Assembly (NCBI GenBank): GCA_964494205.1
Contig: CAZBRD010000013.1
Coordinates: forward strand, 76,658-140,657
Length of the DNA: 64,000 bases
Reading direction: 5' to 3'
DNA from: JBBTCX01 sp964494205
GTDB taxonomy: Bacteria > Planctomycetota > Phycisphaerae > UBA1845
The first letter of the stretch is position 1, and each line of letters begins with the position of its first letter. Shown here piece after piece: positions 40,673 to 49,620 of the stretch. A program made the translations under genes and the position numbers. Below the pieces are notes generated by a model that did not search any database, had not been told where the DNA came from, and was given only the letters and a program-made list of their open reading frames with translations.

Positions 40673-42783
40673 GATTCGGGTCGAAAATCGAGCAGCAAAC
40701 CGGAACACGCAGCCATCTCGACCACATCACGATATACCACGCCGCTCGTTTGCACCACGCGGGCGGTATTGGCAATTTCCGCCCAAGAACCGGTTTGCTC
40801 GACAAACGGGAGCTTAAAGGAAATCACCTTTTCCGCAGAATTGAGTATCAGAAGCGTCGTCTGGCTACGTGTGCCAACCGCCATTTCAAAGCTGACATCA
40901 GCGGAAGGGCGGTGAACCATCATCCCAAGGGTCTTTCGCGACGCGTCGTGCCAGTCGTCGTTGGTCAGCTCGCGCCCGTGCTCCGTCAGCCAGGTGACGT
41001 CCCTCAGTTGACCGCCAGCTTCGGGCACTCCTCGGAAAAAACCCACGCGACCAGCGATCGCCAGTCGCCTCCGCAGATTCAAAACGAGACGAGCGAACTC
41101 CAATACGGAGTTCTGAATTCGTTGGCCGTCCCAGTGCACCCACGTAAGTTCGTCGTCATGACAATAGGCGTTGTTGTTCCCTTGTTGCGTGCGGCCAAGT
41201 TCGTCGCCCGCCTGGATCATGGGCGTACCGAGCGAACACGCCAGCGTGAGCAGGAAGTTTCGCTGCATCTGCTCTCGCGTCGCAAGCACAGTGGGATCGT
41301 CTGTCTTACCCTCCGCTCCCCAGTTGCGGCTCAAGTTGTCGTTGTGGCCATCACGGTTCTGCTCGCCGTTGGCTTCGTTGTGTTTGTGTTCGTAGGTGAC
41401 AACGTCGCGCAGCGTGAATCCGTCATGACAGGCAATGAAGTTGATGCTGGCGGAAGGTCGTCGCGAATTCGCGCCGAACAAATCTTCACTACCCGCGAGT
41501 CGACTCGCCAACGCGCCGACCTGTCCATCGTTGCCGCGCCAGAATCTGCGGATGTCGTCGCGATACTTGTCGTTCCACTCCGACCAACCCGGCGGCAACG
41601 TCCCCACGCGATAACCATCCATCCCTATGTCCCACGGTTCCGCGATCAGCTTGACCTTCGACAAGACCGGGTCGCGCGAAATTGTTTCATAAAACTGATT
41701 CGTCGGCCTGCCGCTCTCGTCTCTACTTAACACCGTTGAGAGATCAAATCGAAACCCATCGACGTGCATCTGCTCCACCCAATATCGCAGACTGTCCATG
41801 ACGAGCTGCAACACGCGCGGGTTTGCAGTGTTCAAACAATTCCCGCATCCCGCGAAGTTCTGATAGCGCCGAGAGTCGTGAGGCTCCATTCGATAGTAAG
41901 ATGAATTGTCGATGCCGCGGAACAGGATCGTTGGACCCAACTCATCGCCCTCACCGCTGTGGTTGTAAACAACATCCAGGATGACTTCGATGCCCGCGCG
42001 GTGCAGCGTCTTGACCATCGACTTGAATTCGTTGACTTGAGCACCGTTCGAGTTCGTCGCGAATCGTGCATCGGGTGCGAAGAAACCGATCGTGTTGTAT
42101 CCCCAGTAGTCAACTAATCCCTGCACAGCGAGTCCGCGCCGCGTGATGCACTGATGCACGGGCAGCAACTCGACGGCTGTGACGCCAAGCGATTGCAGGT
42201 GCTCGATGATCGGCGCGGAAGCCAACCCCAAATATGTGCCGCGAATTTCCGGCGGGATATCGGGATGCAATGCTGTGAGGCCTTTGACGTGGCATTCATA
42301 AACAAATGTGCTTGTCCACGGCGTTCGCGGCGCGCGATCGTTTCCCCAATCCAAGTCGTCAGCCACTACGATGCTTTTGGGCACTACGCCAGCGCTATCT
42401 GTGTTATCAATTGACAAATCGAGTTCGGGATCGCCAACGCGATAGGCCAGCAAGCGATCATCCCACGGCTGCATTCGGCTGATAGCTTTCGCATATGGGT
42501 CCAGGAGCAGTTTGTTGGAATTGAAACGATGACCCGCTCGCGGTTCGTATGGGCCATGAATGCGATATCCATAATGCTGCCCCGCTCGAACCCCGCTGAT
42601 GTGCGTGAACCAGAGTCCGTCGCCGCCTCGATCGAGTGAAACGCGTTGCGACTCGCGCGCGTCGCGAGGTCCATCGAACAGACAAAGTTCAACGTTCGTC
42701 GCATTTTGCGAGAAGATTGAAAACCCGGCGCCGTTGACATCCAGCGTTGCGCCAAGCGGAAGATTTGCCAATTCAATACTCAT
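40669..42783 (-). CDS. glgX: Glycogen debranching enzyme GlgX (isoamylase, GH13)
   Basis: 704 residues. Hydrolyses alpha-1,6 branches of limit dextrin left by phosphorylase. CBM48 at the N-terminus (LGATLDVNGAGFSIFSQNATNVELCLFDG), then YGYRIHGPYEPRAGHRFNSNKLLLDPYAKA, VTAVELLPVHQ, EVILDVVYNHSGEGDELGP, nucleophile VDGFRFDLSTVLSRDESG, acid KLIAEPWDIGMDGYRVG, and FIACHDGFTLRDVVTYEHKHNEANGE. First gene of the glgX-glgB-malQ operon. Confidence 0.97.
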   Translation of the reverse strand: MSIELANLPLGATLDVNGAGFSIFSQNATNVELCLFDGPRDARESQRVSLDRGGDGLWFTHISGVRAGQHYGYRIHGPYEPRAGHRFNSNKLLLDPYAKAISRMQPWDDRLLAYRVGDPELDLSIDNTDSAGVVPKSIVVADDLDWGNDRAPRTPWTSTFVYECHVKGLTALHPDIPPEIRGTYLGLASAPIIEHLQSLGVTAVELLPVHQCITRRGLAVQGLVDYWGYNTIGFFAPDARFATNSNGAQVNEFKSMVKTLHRAGIEVILDVVYNHSGEGDELGPTILFRGIDNSSYYRMEPHDSRRYQNFAGCGNCLNTANPRVLQLVMDSLRYWVEQMHVDGFRFDLSTVLSRDESGRPTNQFYETISRDPVLSKVKLIAEPWDIGMDGYRVGTLPPGWSEWNDKYRDDIRRFWRGNDGQVGALASRLAGSEDLFGANSRRPSASINFIACHDGFTLRDVVTYEHKHNEANGEQNRDGHNDNLSRNWGAEGKTDDPTVLATREQMQRNFLLTLACSLGTPMIQAGDELGRTQQGNNNAYCHDDELTWVHWDGQRIQNSVLEFARLVLNLRRRLAIAGRVGFFRGVPEAGGQLRDVTWLTEHGRELTNDDWHDASRKTLGMMVHRPSADVSFEMAVGTRSQTTLLILNSAEKVISFKLPFVEQTGSWAEIANTARVVQTSGVVYRDVVEMAACSGLLLDFRPES

Positions 42784-43143
42784 GCGTTTCGCACTTAGGA
42801 CCAGAAACTCACAACGACACTGAGATTATCGGTACAGAAATCGAATGATTCCAAACTATAGGTGATCGATGTGAAGTGGGACAGGTTTTCTCGGTCGTGC
42901 CCATCGTGGGCACATCAGAACGTTGCCACGGCTGTTGCGGTTGTGATCGAAACCCGATACTAAATCTGCGTACAAAAATCGGTCGGACTCGATGGTGACG
43001 ACACCATCGGAATGATCCTACAATCCGATAACATGTAACATGACGGCTTGGGAAACGCGGCGGCGCTGTTGTGGTCGTTGCAGGAGTTTTCAAGGGCCGT
43101 GGCGAGAGAACGGTAGATAAGTATCCAGCACGGTACGAAGGCG
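42784..43143. promoter_or_regulatory. Divergent control region between glgX and glgP
   Basis: 360 bp. Two inverted repeats stand out: GTGCCCA-tcg-TGGGCAC (42897-42913) and a perfect CGATGGTG-acga-CACCATCG (42990-43009). Either could be an operator serving both glycogen transcripts. Clear -10/-35 pairs not identified. Confidence 0.4.
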
Positions 43144-45018
43144 ATGGAGAACGAAATGACTCGATCTAGTGCTCCCACTCGAAAGACTCCCCCCGCGAAC
43201 CCGCTTACTACGCCTCCGGCCGAAGTTGTGCCCAGTGAATCGACCTCACGAGCGCCCGGGATGCCATCCGCGCGCACCACGGTTTCTCCATTGCCCAATG
43301 GAATCGAACGTCGGAGCACAGAGGTCAATAAGGATCGCTCCATTGCGTATTTCTCCATGGAAATCGGCCACTGCGCCGAAATCCCGACATACACCGGCGG
43401 TCTTGGAGTGCTGGCGGGCGATACCATTCGCGCCGGAGCCGACCTGAACGTTCCGATGGTGGCCGTGACTCTGCTTCATCGTCGCGGTTATTTCCACCAG
43501 CTTCTCGACGCCAACGGCACTCAGCAGGAAGAACCGGTCAATTGGGTTGTGCAGGACTTCCTCGAAGAAACCACAGCCCGCGCTTCCGTTACCATCGAAG
43601 GCCGCACCGTGCACATTCGTGCGTGGCAGTACCACGTTTCGGGCGAAAACGGTTACAAGGTTCCGGTCTATTTCCTCGACACCAACCTGCAGGTGAACTC
43701 CGAATGGGACCGCACGCTGACTGATTATTTGTATGGAGGTGATTCGCACTATCGTCTCTGTCAGGAAATGCTTCTTGGCATCGGTGGCGTGCGAATCCTT
43801 CGCGCGCTTGGTTTTGAACAATTGCAGCGATTCCACGTCAACGAAGGTCACGCGAGTTTGCTGACTCTTGAGCTGCTCAGCGAACGACTTCGCAAGGACA
43901 ATCGCAACGATATCACCGACGAAGACGTGCAGGCAGTGCGCTCAAAGTGCGTCTTCACCACGCACACACCGGTGCCTGCCGGTCACGATCGCTTTCCGGT
44001 TGAAATGGTGACAAAGGTTTTGAGCGAGCGTATGACGAATTTGCTCAACAAGCTGAATTGTCTCGAAGGCTCGCTCAACATGACGCACCTTGCCCTTCGA
44101 CTCAGCGGTTACGTCAACGGCGTCTCACAACGGCACGGCGACGTCTCGCGCAAAATGTTCAGCACGCACGCGATCGATTCGATCACCAACGGCGTCCATG
44201 CGGGCACTTGGGTTGCACCGCCGTTTCAAGAAATGTTCGATCGCTATTTGCCCCAGTGGCGACAGGATTCGTTCGCGCTTCGCCGCGCGGTGATGATCCC
44301 TTCGCAGGAAATCTGGGCCGCCCACGCGCACGCCAAGCGTCGCCTGCTCGAATACGTCAACCGCGAGACCAATTCCGGTATGGTGGCTGATGCCTTTACG
44401 ATTGGTTTCGCGCGACGGGCCGCGACCTACAAGCGGGCAGATTTGTTGTTTGACGACATACAACGCTTGAAGCGAATCAATCGCGAAGTCGGGCCCATTC
44501 AGATCGTCTACGCGGGCAAGGCTCACCCGCACGACCAAGGCGCGAAGGACCTTATCCGCCGCGTGTTCGCAGCCAAGGAAGCGCTCAAGAACGATATCAA
44601 GATTGCCTATCTCGTCGACTACGACATCGACATCTGTGCGCTGATGACCGCGGGCGTCGACATCTGGCTCAACACGCCGGAGCCGCCGCTCGAAGCATCG
44701 GGCACCAGCGGCATGAAAGCCGCCTTGAACGGCATCCCGTCACTCAGCGTGCTCGACGGCTGGTGGGTGGAAGGATGCATCGAAGGTGTCACCGGCTGGG
44801 CGATCGGTCGTGACGATCCGAAGACCGGAGCGACTTCCGACCGCAAGGAAACAGCCGAACTTCTTTACGATAAGCTGGAATATGTCGTGCTGCCCACGTT
44901 CTATCAGGAACGCGATCGCTTCCTCGACATCATGCGGCACTCGATTTCCATTAACGGTTCGTTCTTCAGCACGCATCGCATGTTGCAGCAGTACGTCCTG
45001 CAGGCGTATTTCAGATAG
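43144..45018 (+). CDS. glgP: Alpha-glucan phosphorylase (GT35)
   Basis: 624 residues; ATG 43156 is an equally good start because GGAG falls just before it. Releases glucose-1-phosphate from glycogen. A Pro/Thr/Ser-rich leader of about 50 residues precedes the domain. Seen: IAYFSMEIGHCAEIPTYTGGLGVLAGDTIRAGADL, RFHVNEGHASLLTLELL, CVFTTHTPVPAGHDRF, IDSITNGVHAGTW, GFARRAATYKRADLLF, IQIVYAGKAHPHD and the PLP site EASGTSGMKAALNGIPSLSVLDGWW with Lys at about 525. It belongs to the shorter, thermophile-type phosphorylases. Divergent from the glgX operon. Confidence 0.96.
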   Translation: MENEMTRSSAPTRKTPPANPLTTPPAEVVPSESTSRAPGMPSARTTVSPLPNGIERRSTEVNKDRSIAYFSMEIGHCAEIPTYTGGLGVLAGDTIRAGADLNVPMVAVTLLHRRGYFHQLLDANGTQQEEPVNWVVQDFLEETTARASVTIEGRTVHIRAWQYHVSGENGYKVPVYFLDTNLQVNSEWDRTLTDYLYGGDSHYRLCQEMLLGIGGVRILRALGFEQLQRFHVNEGHASLLTLELLSERLRKDNRNDITDEDVQAVRSKCVFTTHTPVPAGHDRFPVEMVTKVLSERMTNLLNKLNCLEGSLNMTHLALRLSGYVNGVSQRHGDVSRKMFSTHAIDSITNGVHAGTWVAPPFQEMFDRYLPQWRQDSFALRRAVMIPSQEIWAAHAHAKRRLLEYVNRETNSGMVADAFTIGFARRAATYKRADLLFDDIQRLKRINREVGPIQIVYAGKAHPHDQGAKDLIRRVFAAKEALKNDIKIAYLVDYDIDICALMTAGVDIWLNTPEPPLEASGTSGMKAALNGIPSLSVLDGWWVEGCIEGVTGWAIGRDDPKTGATSDRKETAELLYDKLEYVVLPTFYQERDRFLDIMRHSISINGSFFSTHRMLQQYVLQAYFR

Positions 45019-45020
45019 AA

Positions 45021-45101
45021 GTAGGGCGGGTTCTACCCGCCGTGCATCAAGCCAAACAAGCAGGACCCACAACGAAATAAGGCGGGTAAAACCCGCCCTA
45101 C
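45021..45101. repeat. Extragenic palindrome 3 between convergent genes
   Basis: GTAGGGCGGGT (45021-45031) pairs perfectly with ACCCGCCCTAC (45091-45101); each half is itself a small hairpin (GGCGGGT-tct-ACCCGCC and GGCGGGT-aaa-ACCCGCC). It lies at the junction of glgP and the convergent ABC permease and may serve as a bidirectional terminator. Confidence 0.65.
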
Positions 45102-46798
45102 ACTTCTACGCGTTCGAAATGACTCGCGCCGACGCGCAGCGCGACCGAACCCGCGATCAGATTGATCGTCACAGCCAGTGCACACAGTGTCACTGTTGTG
45201 GCATCCGGCCACGCACCAACCTCGGCGTCGGCTGATCGCCAGGTGGCAAAACCGACGATGCCTAGTACGACCGCGACCAGCGCGATCGAAGCCAGCAGAT
45301 TGGTCGTGCCTCCTAACCCGTTTGCGATGCGGGCGACGCTCTTTTGCTTGAACATCGGCATTCGTGCCCCGATGCCCACCGAAAACCCGCACAATCCAAA
45401 GCAAACAGCCACCGTCACCGCGAGGTGAATCGTCGCCCAAATCGCATCCAGTTGCAGCATGTACGTCGCGAGAGTCATCGCTCCGATGGCCACCAGCAGA
45501 GTGATCGTCATCGCGAACGCGAACTTGGCATACAGAATCTGCCGCCGCGACGCCGGCAGCAGACTGATCAGCCACAGCTTCTGTCCTTCCAGCGAAACGA
45601 GAGGAAAGACAAATCGACAAGTGAACGTCGCGAGAATCAAACTCACCGCGCACAGGTTCAGAAACGGTATGACCAGAAACCACCGCGATCCTGAAAACGA
45701 TAATCGCAGCGTAGGCATATTCGTCAGATAGAGCACGAGCAACCCGAACAGAATCACCAACTGACTCCACTGCAACGGGTCGCGGAAAAAGGTGCGGAGA
45801 TCCTTGGCTGCAATGAGTCGCAACTGCATCGGCAGATAGAAGAACGCCCAGCCTGAGATGCCGCCCGATGCCGGCGATGCCGGTCTGCGTGCGCCGCCGC
45901 GTCCGGAGGTCGAGCGATCGTGGGCTACGTGAAATCCGCCGGAAACAACGCGCACGGCGATCCAGCTTAGAAACCACGCGTTCGCAGCCGTCACGCCGAG
46001 ATACAGAAACGACTGTGCAAGCTGTCCGTGCAAAGCGTTATCGATTCCCGCAGCCACCCATTGATTGGGCAGCAGCGCCGCCTGCACGAAGTTCATCCGC
46101 GCGAGAAAGTCGCGAAGCCACGTTTCGGTGGCTGCCTCGCCGATCTGCACCGATCGCAGCCCCCAGATGGTGAACACTGCAATCATCGCGCCTGCGATTA
46201 CCGAAATCACCTTGATCGCACTTCGTGGGACGTACCTCGCACCGATATAGGCCAAGAGCAATCCAAACGCCGCCGGAATCGGAATGAACGCGACGAAGAA
46301 CGCGGGGAAAATGAGATAGAAAAACGGCTGATCGGCGGACATCGTCTGCGCGCCGAAGGCCATCGCTCCGACCATCGGGAACCCAAGCAGGATCAAGGAC
46401 CAGCTGGCCATCAGCAGGCTTTCGAGATACTTGAGCGTCACAATGTCACTGGGGGTAAGCGGTGCAGCCAGCAGGTACGTCGACTCGTCGCTGCCAAATA
46501 ACCCGCTGTAGGAAATGATCGCGTTGGAAAACGTCAGCAGCGCGAGCATAGCCACGAAGAAAAAATTGAATACGAGCGGAATGGCTACGGTGGCTTCGAG
46601 CGGCGAACGCTGGATTTGCTCGAAAACCTTGTAAAAGAGTGAGGTGAGCCCGATCCAGATGATCGCGATCAGGATTACGGCCACGAACAATCGCACCGGC
46701 GCTTCGTCCACGGCCTGCCGTAGTCGATTAATGGTCGAACGCACCTTGGCGCGAAAGAGTAATCCGATCAGCGGCTGGCCTGTGGCGGCGGACATCAC
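45098..46798 (-). CDS. ABC-2-type export permease (putative ABC exporter family)
   Basis: 566 residues with about 12 hydrophobic spans (VRLFVAVILIAIIWIGLTSLFY, FNFFFVAMLALLTFSNAIISY, and so on). The motif SDESTYLLAAPLTPSDIVTLKYLESLLMASW and the later LEGQKLWLISLLPASRRQILYAKF are the paired cytosolic loops typical of the putative ABC exporter family of membrane subunits. No ATPase subunit is encoded alongside, so the partner must be elsewhere. Substrate unknown. Confidence 0.85.
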   Translation of the reverse strand: MMSAATGQPLIGLLFRAKVRSTINRLRQAVDEAPVRLFVAVILIAIIWIGLTSLFYKVFEQIQRSPLEATVAIPLVFNFFFVAMLALLTFSNAIISYSGLFGSDESTYLLAAPLTPSDIVTLKYLESLLMASWSLILLGFPMVGAMAFGAQTMSADQPFFYLIFPAFFVAFIPIPAAFGLLLAYIGARYVPRSAIKVISVIAGAMIAVFTIWGLRSVQIGEAATETWLRDFLARMNFVQAALLPNQWVAAGIDNALHGQLAQSFLYLGVTAANAWFLSWIAVRVVSGGFHVAHDRSTSGRGGARRPASPASGGISGWAFFYLPMQLRLIAAKDLRTFFRDPLQWSQLVILFGLLVLYLTNMPTLRLSFSGSRWFLVIPFLNLCAVSLILATFTCRFVFPLVSLEGQKLWLISLLPASRRQILYAKFAFAMTITLLVAIGAMTLATYMLQLDAIWATIHLAVTVAVCFGLCGFSVGIGARMPMFKQKSVARIANGLGGTTNLLASIALVAVVLGIVGFATWRSADAEVGAWPDATTVTLCALAVTINLIAGSVALRVGASHFERVEV

Positions 46799-47312
46799 TT
46801 CTCCTGCGCGGACGCGGTTGGTTCCGGTATTGAATCATACCCAAGACCAAGAGAGTGGGGATGGGGAATACGAAATCTGACGAGTTGGTGCGGAGCTTCG
46901 GGGTTTTTGCGCGATGTGATTGTACGATTTGAAAATCGCGTTGTAGGGGTCGCGATGTGCGAAAGCTCATTCGCGCTTCTGCGCGGCGCAGGCGGAAATC
47001 GCGGTTTTTGATAGCGATACGGTCATTATGCGGTTGGGAAAATAATAAAAGCGCAGAATCGCAGGTGTGCAGTAAGGGATCGGGCACTCGATTTGTTGAA
47101 GCTACTTTGCTTCTCTGGATGCGCAGGTTGGTCATGGGATCCTCGTTAGATCAAATCAGAAAACATCCGCATGTATAACTTGGAGGGTGATCGCTTGAGA
47201 TCATGATCGGGGCTGCTCAGTACGAATGATTGGACCGAATCCGAACACACTCTGGAACCTGACGCCGGAGAATGGCGGGTGGAACCCGCCCTACGATTTG
47301 CGCATAAAAAAA
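46799..47312. other. Intergenic region with a copy of the GGCGGGT palindrome
   Basis: About 515 bp without a convincing gene. Near its end GGCGGGT-gga-ACCCGCC (47274-47290) followed by CTACG matches the arms of the element at 45021-45101. Promoter of the permease presumably lies near 46800-46900. Confidence 0.45.
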
Positions 47313-47333
47313 GGTGGGTGCAGAGCACCCACC
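47313..47333 (-). terminator. Rho-independent terminator for the glycosyltransferase gene
   Basis: GGTGGGTGC / GCACCCACC, 9-bp perfect stem with a 3-nt loop; on the minus strand followed by TTTTTTTATGCG. Lies 35 bp past the stop at 47368. Confidence 0.9.
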
Positions 47334-47367
47334 TTATGATGGATTGAAATTCAGGAAGATTGAGGCC

Positions 47368-47730
47368 TTATACGCGTCGCGTCTTTGTGGTCGTTCCAGT
47401 AGTCGCCGTCGTTGCCGTCGTCGGCTTGGATGATGTCGTGATAGGCGACGTGGGCGATGAATTCGTCGTCGTGGTCGCTGTCGGTGCAGACTTTGTTTGT
47501 GTCCCCATCTCGGCCTTGATCTCTTGCTCAGCCTGCAACCAATCAAGTGTCGGGTCGCCGGGCGTGCCCTTGCGGTTCAGATAGATCTCGTACGCGCGCT
47601 TGCGAATCGCCTCATGCGTCGGTTCGACCACTGGAACCACGTCTTTCGTGGCCATCGTCTTGACCGTCCCGATATCGGACGTCGTTTCGCGGGTTGTTGT
47701 CATCGTTGTCGTGTCGTCTTGCCGAGTCAT
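47368..47730 (-). CDS. Possible internally initiated DUF2934 protein
   Basis: 120 residues if started at ATG 47730. The sequence AAAAAGGAGAGATCGCCC directly before this ATG is a textbook Shine-Dalgarno and, in the longer frame, encodes NNKKERSP. Stand-alone DUF2934 proteins of this size exist, so the upstream glycosyltransferase may have lost its stop codon and read into this gene, with both products made. DUF2934 is a short helical domain of unknown function. Confidence 0.5.
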   Translation of the reverse strand: MTRQDDTTTMTTTRETTSDIGTVKTMATKDVVPVVEPTHEAIRKRAYEIYLNRKGTPGDPTLDWLQAEQEIKAEMGTQTKSAPTATTTTNSSPTSPITTSSKPTTATTATTGTTTKTRRV

Positions 47731-48957
47731 GGGCGATCTCTCCTTTTTGTTATTCGTAAGCCCGTGCGGTCTATCGGCTGATGCAGGTTGCGAGATCGCT
47801 TCGTATACCTTTTCCGTGGCTGCGGCTGAGTGATCCCAGGTGAAGCGCGACTCGGCCTCGATGCGACCTTTGCGTCCCATTTCGCGAGCACTACCCATGT
47901 CCGCTAACATCAGTTCCAAGCCCTGTCCGATTGGCTCTATTCCCGGATCAACGGTGTAACCATTCACCGCGTGTTGCACGAACTCGGTGGGGCCGCCAAT
48001 GCGCGTCGCGACGACGGGCTTGCCGGCGCTCCACGCTTCGAGAATGACGATGCCAAACGGTTCGTTGCGGCTTGGCACGCAGACGATGTCGGAGGATTTG
48101 AAAAGATCGACGAGGCCTTGGCCGTTGCGATGGCCGAGGAATCGCGTCGCATGATCCAATCCCATCTTCGTGGAGCGTGTTTCAAGCCCTTCTTTCATGT
48201 CGCCATCGCCGGCGAAGACGAATCGCGCGTGCGGATAAGTTTTTAGGACGTTTGGCACGGCTTCGAGGAGCAGGTCGGGGCCTTTCTGCCAGGTGAGGCG
48301 GCCGACGAAGAAGATCAGCGGGTCATCGACACCGATTTGCACGTTGCGGCGAACGGAGGCGACGTCGACGGAACCGTTATATTTTCGCACGTCGACGCCG
48401 TTGTATACGGGGTGCATTTTGTCAGGCGGAACATTGTAGAGTCGTTGAGTTTCATCGGTCAGCGTCTTGGATACGCAGATGACGCGGTTGGCGATGTACG
48501 TGCCTTCCCATTCGAGATCGCGAATACGGCGAGAGAGCGGGTCTTCCCAGAAACTGTTGCCGCAGCGGCCGTATTCGGTGGAGTGCATCGTGTAGACGAT
48601 CGGTCTACCCGTCCGGTGTTTGACCTGCGCGAGTGCCCAAGTGGTCATCCAGTCGTGGCCGTGGACCACGTCGAACGGTTTGCCCATGAACGCTTCAGTC
48701 TCGGCGAGATGCCACGCGAAGCTGTCGCACATGCGGCCAATGTAAGTCAGGAAGTCAGCATGCCCCTCGAACGGACAACGGTGATAGTGTACGCCGTCGA
48801 CGAATGAATAGCGCGTTTGATTGATGCCCATGCGCGTGAAGATGTGCACTTCGTGGCCGCGACGAGTGAGAGCTGCTGAAAGTTCGCTGATGTGCGGCGC
48901 GAGACCGCCGATGGCGATCGAGTGCATCGACTCCCATGAAAACATTCCAATGCGCAT
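47368..48957 (-). CDS. GT4-family glycosyltransferase (glycogen-synthase-like) fused to a DUF2934 Thr-rich domain
   Basis: 529 residues. Residues 1-400: GT-B enzyme with MFSWESMHSIAIGGLAPHISELSAALTRRGHEVHIFTRMG, DVVHGHDWMTTWAL, VICVSKTLTDE, VYNGVDVRKY, FFVGRLTWQKGPDLLLEA and the nucleotide-sugar motif PSRNEPFGIVILEAWSAGKPVVATRIGG. This is the layout of archaeal-type glycogen synthases, which fits the nearby glg genes, but acceptor and donor are inferred. Residues about 410-529: MTRQDD..., then a DUF2934 motif (HEAIRKRAYEIYLNRKGTPGDPTLDWLQAEQEI) and a Thr/Ser-rich tail ending TKTRRV. An internal ATG at 47730 carries a strong Shine-Dalgarno (separate entry). Confidence 0.88.
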   Translation of the reverse strand: MRIGMFSWESMHSIAIGGLAPHISELSAALTRRGHEVHIFTRMGINQTRYSFVDGVHYHRCPFEGHADFLTYIGRMCDSFAWHLAETEAFMGKPFDVVHGHDWMTTWALAQVKHRTGRPIVYTMHSTEYGRCGNSFWEDPLSRRIRDLEWEGTYIANRVICVSKTLTDETQRLYNVPPDKMHPVYNGVDVRKYNGSVDVASVRRNVQIGVDDPLIFFVGRLTWQKGPDLLLEAVPNVLKTYPHARFVFAGDGDMKEGLETRSTKMGLDHATRFLGHRNGQGLVDLFKSSDIVCVPSRNEPFGIVILEAWSAGKPVVATRIGGPTEFVQHAVNGYTVDPGIEPIGQGLELMLADMGSAREMGRKGRIEAESRFTWDHSAAATEKVYEAISQPASADRPHGLTNNKKERSPMTRQDDTTTMTTTRETTSDIGTVKTMATKDVVPVVEPTHEAIRKRAYEIYLNRKGTPGDPTLDWLQAEQEIKAEMGTQTKSAPTATTTTNSSPTSPITTSSKPTTATTATTGTTTKTRRV

Positions 48958-49350
48958 GAGGCCCTAAACTCCTGGGTGTATGAATTCCGTTGTTTGTGAT
49001 CGCCCAATTGGCGAGGTACGACGTAATGATGCCGGGATTGTCTCTTTCGCTGAAGATGACTGCGTGACCCGGCTTGATTCTTTAATGGTAACCGATCCGT
49101 ATGTCTATGGCGGAACGCCATGTATTACATTCTTGTGCACTTGCAAAAAGTGCCGACCAGATCGGGCTTCCACTTGGGGCCGGAAAACTGCCTGTCGGTT
49201 TCGTCGACTACGGGTTGGTTTGACTTTACCGCACTCATCGAAAACGGGTGCTTCTGTTCGGCTACATTAATGAGATGACTGGTGACAATTGAAGTTTCAA
49301 TGCTGGCGCGGGCTTTGGCGTACTACTTGATTGAAAAGAGTGTTAAGAAA
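48958..49350. other. Intergenic region, nothing recognised
   Basis: About 390 bp between two minus-strand transcripts; presumably the glycosyltransferase promoter near 48960-49060. A 96-codon plus-strand open frame is present but has atypical composition and no ribosome site. Confidence 0.35.
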
Positions 49351-49620
49351 CTACTGGGGTTTGTCCTGAGAGGGCGTTGTTTCGTTTGGGTTAACGTCGG
49401 ACTTGTCCTTTAATCCTACGGTCGCCTTGAGTTTCTTGAGAATTCGGCGTGCCCATACGAGTTCGGTCCCAAGGATGGCCAACCCTAGGATGATGACGAC
49501 GACGCCCGGGCCGGGCAGCACGATCATGGCTATTCCGATGAGCAATACGGTGAAGCCACCGATGATCACCAGCACGCGGCGTGCGTGCTTGTAGGTCATG
49601 TTGGCGAATCGAACGATCAT
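49351..49620 (-). CDS. PGPGW-type small membrane protein
   Basis: 89 residues. Two adjacent hydrophobic spans around the signature IVLPGPGVVVIILGLAILGTELVWARRILKKLK, as in the putative transmembrane protein PGPGW family. The C-terminal 25 residues are polar (KDKSDVNPNETTPSQDKPQ). ATG 49620 overlaps the terC stop by 4 bp, so it is translationally coupled to terC. Function unknown. Confidence 0.88.
   Translation of the reverse strand: MIVRFANMTYKHARRVLVIIGGFTVLLIGIAMIVLPGPGVVVIILGLAILGTELVWARRILKKLKATVGLKDKSDVNPNETTPSQDKPQ

Noticed and set aside
48980..49270. 96-codon plus-strand frame between the glycosyltransferase and PGPGW genes
   Set aside because: No ribosome site, no recognisable domain, and it covers the likely promoter of the minus-strand gene.
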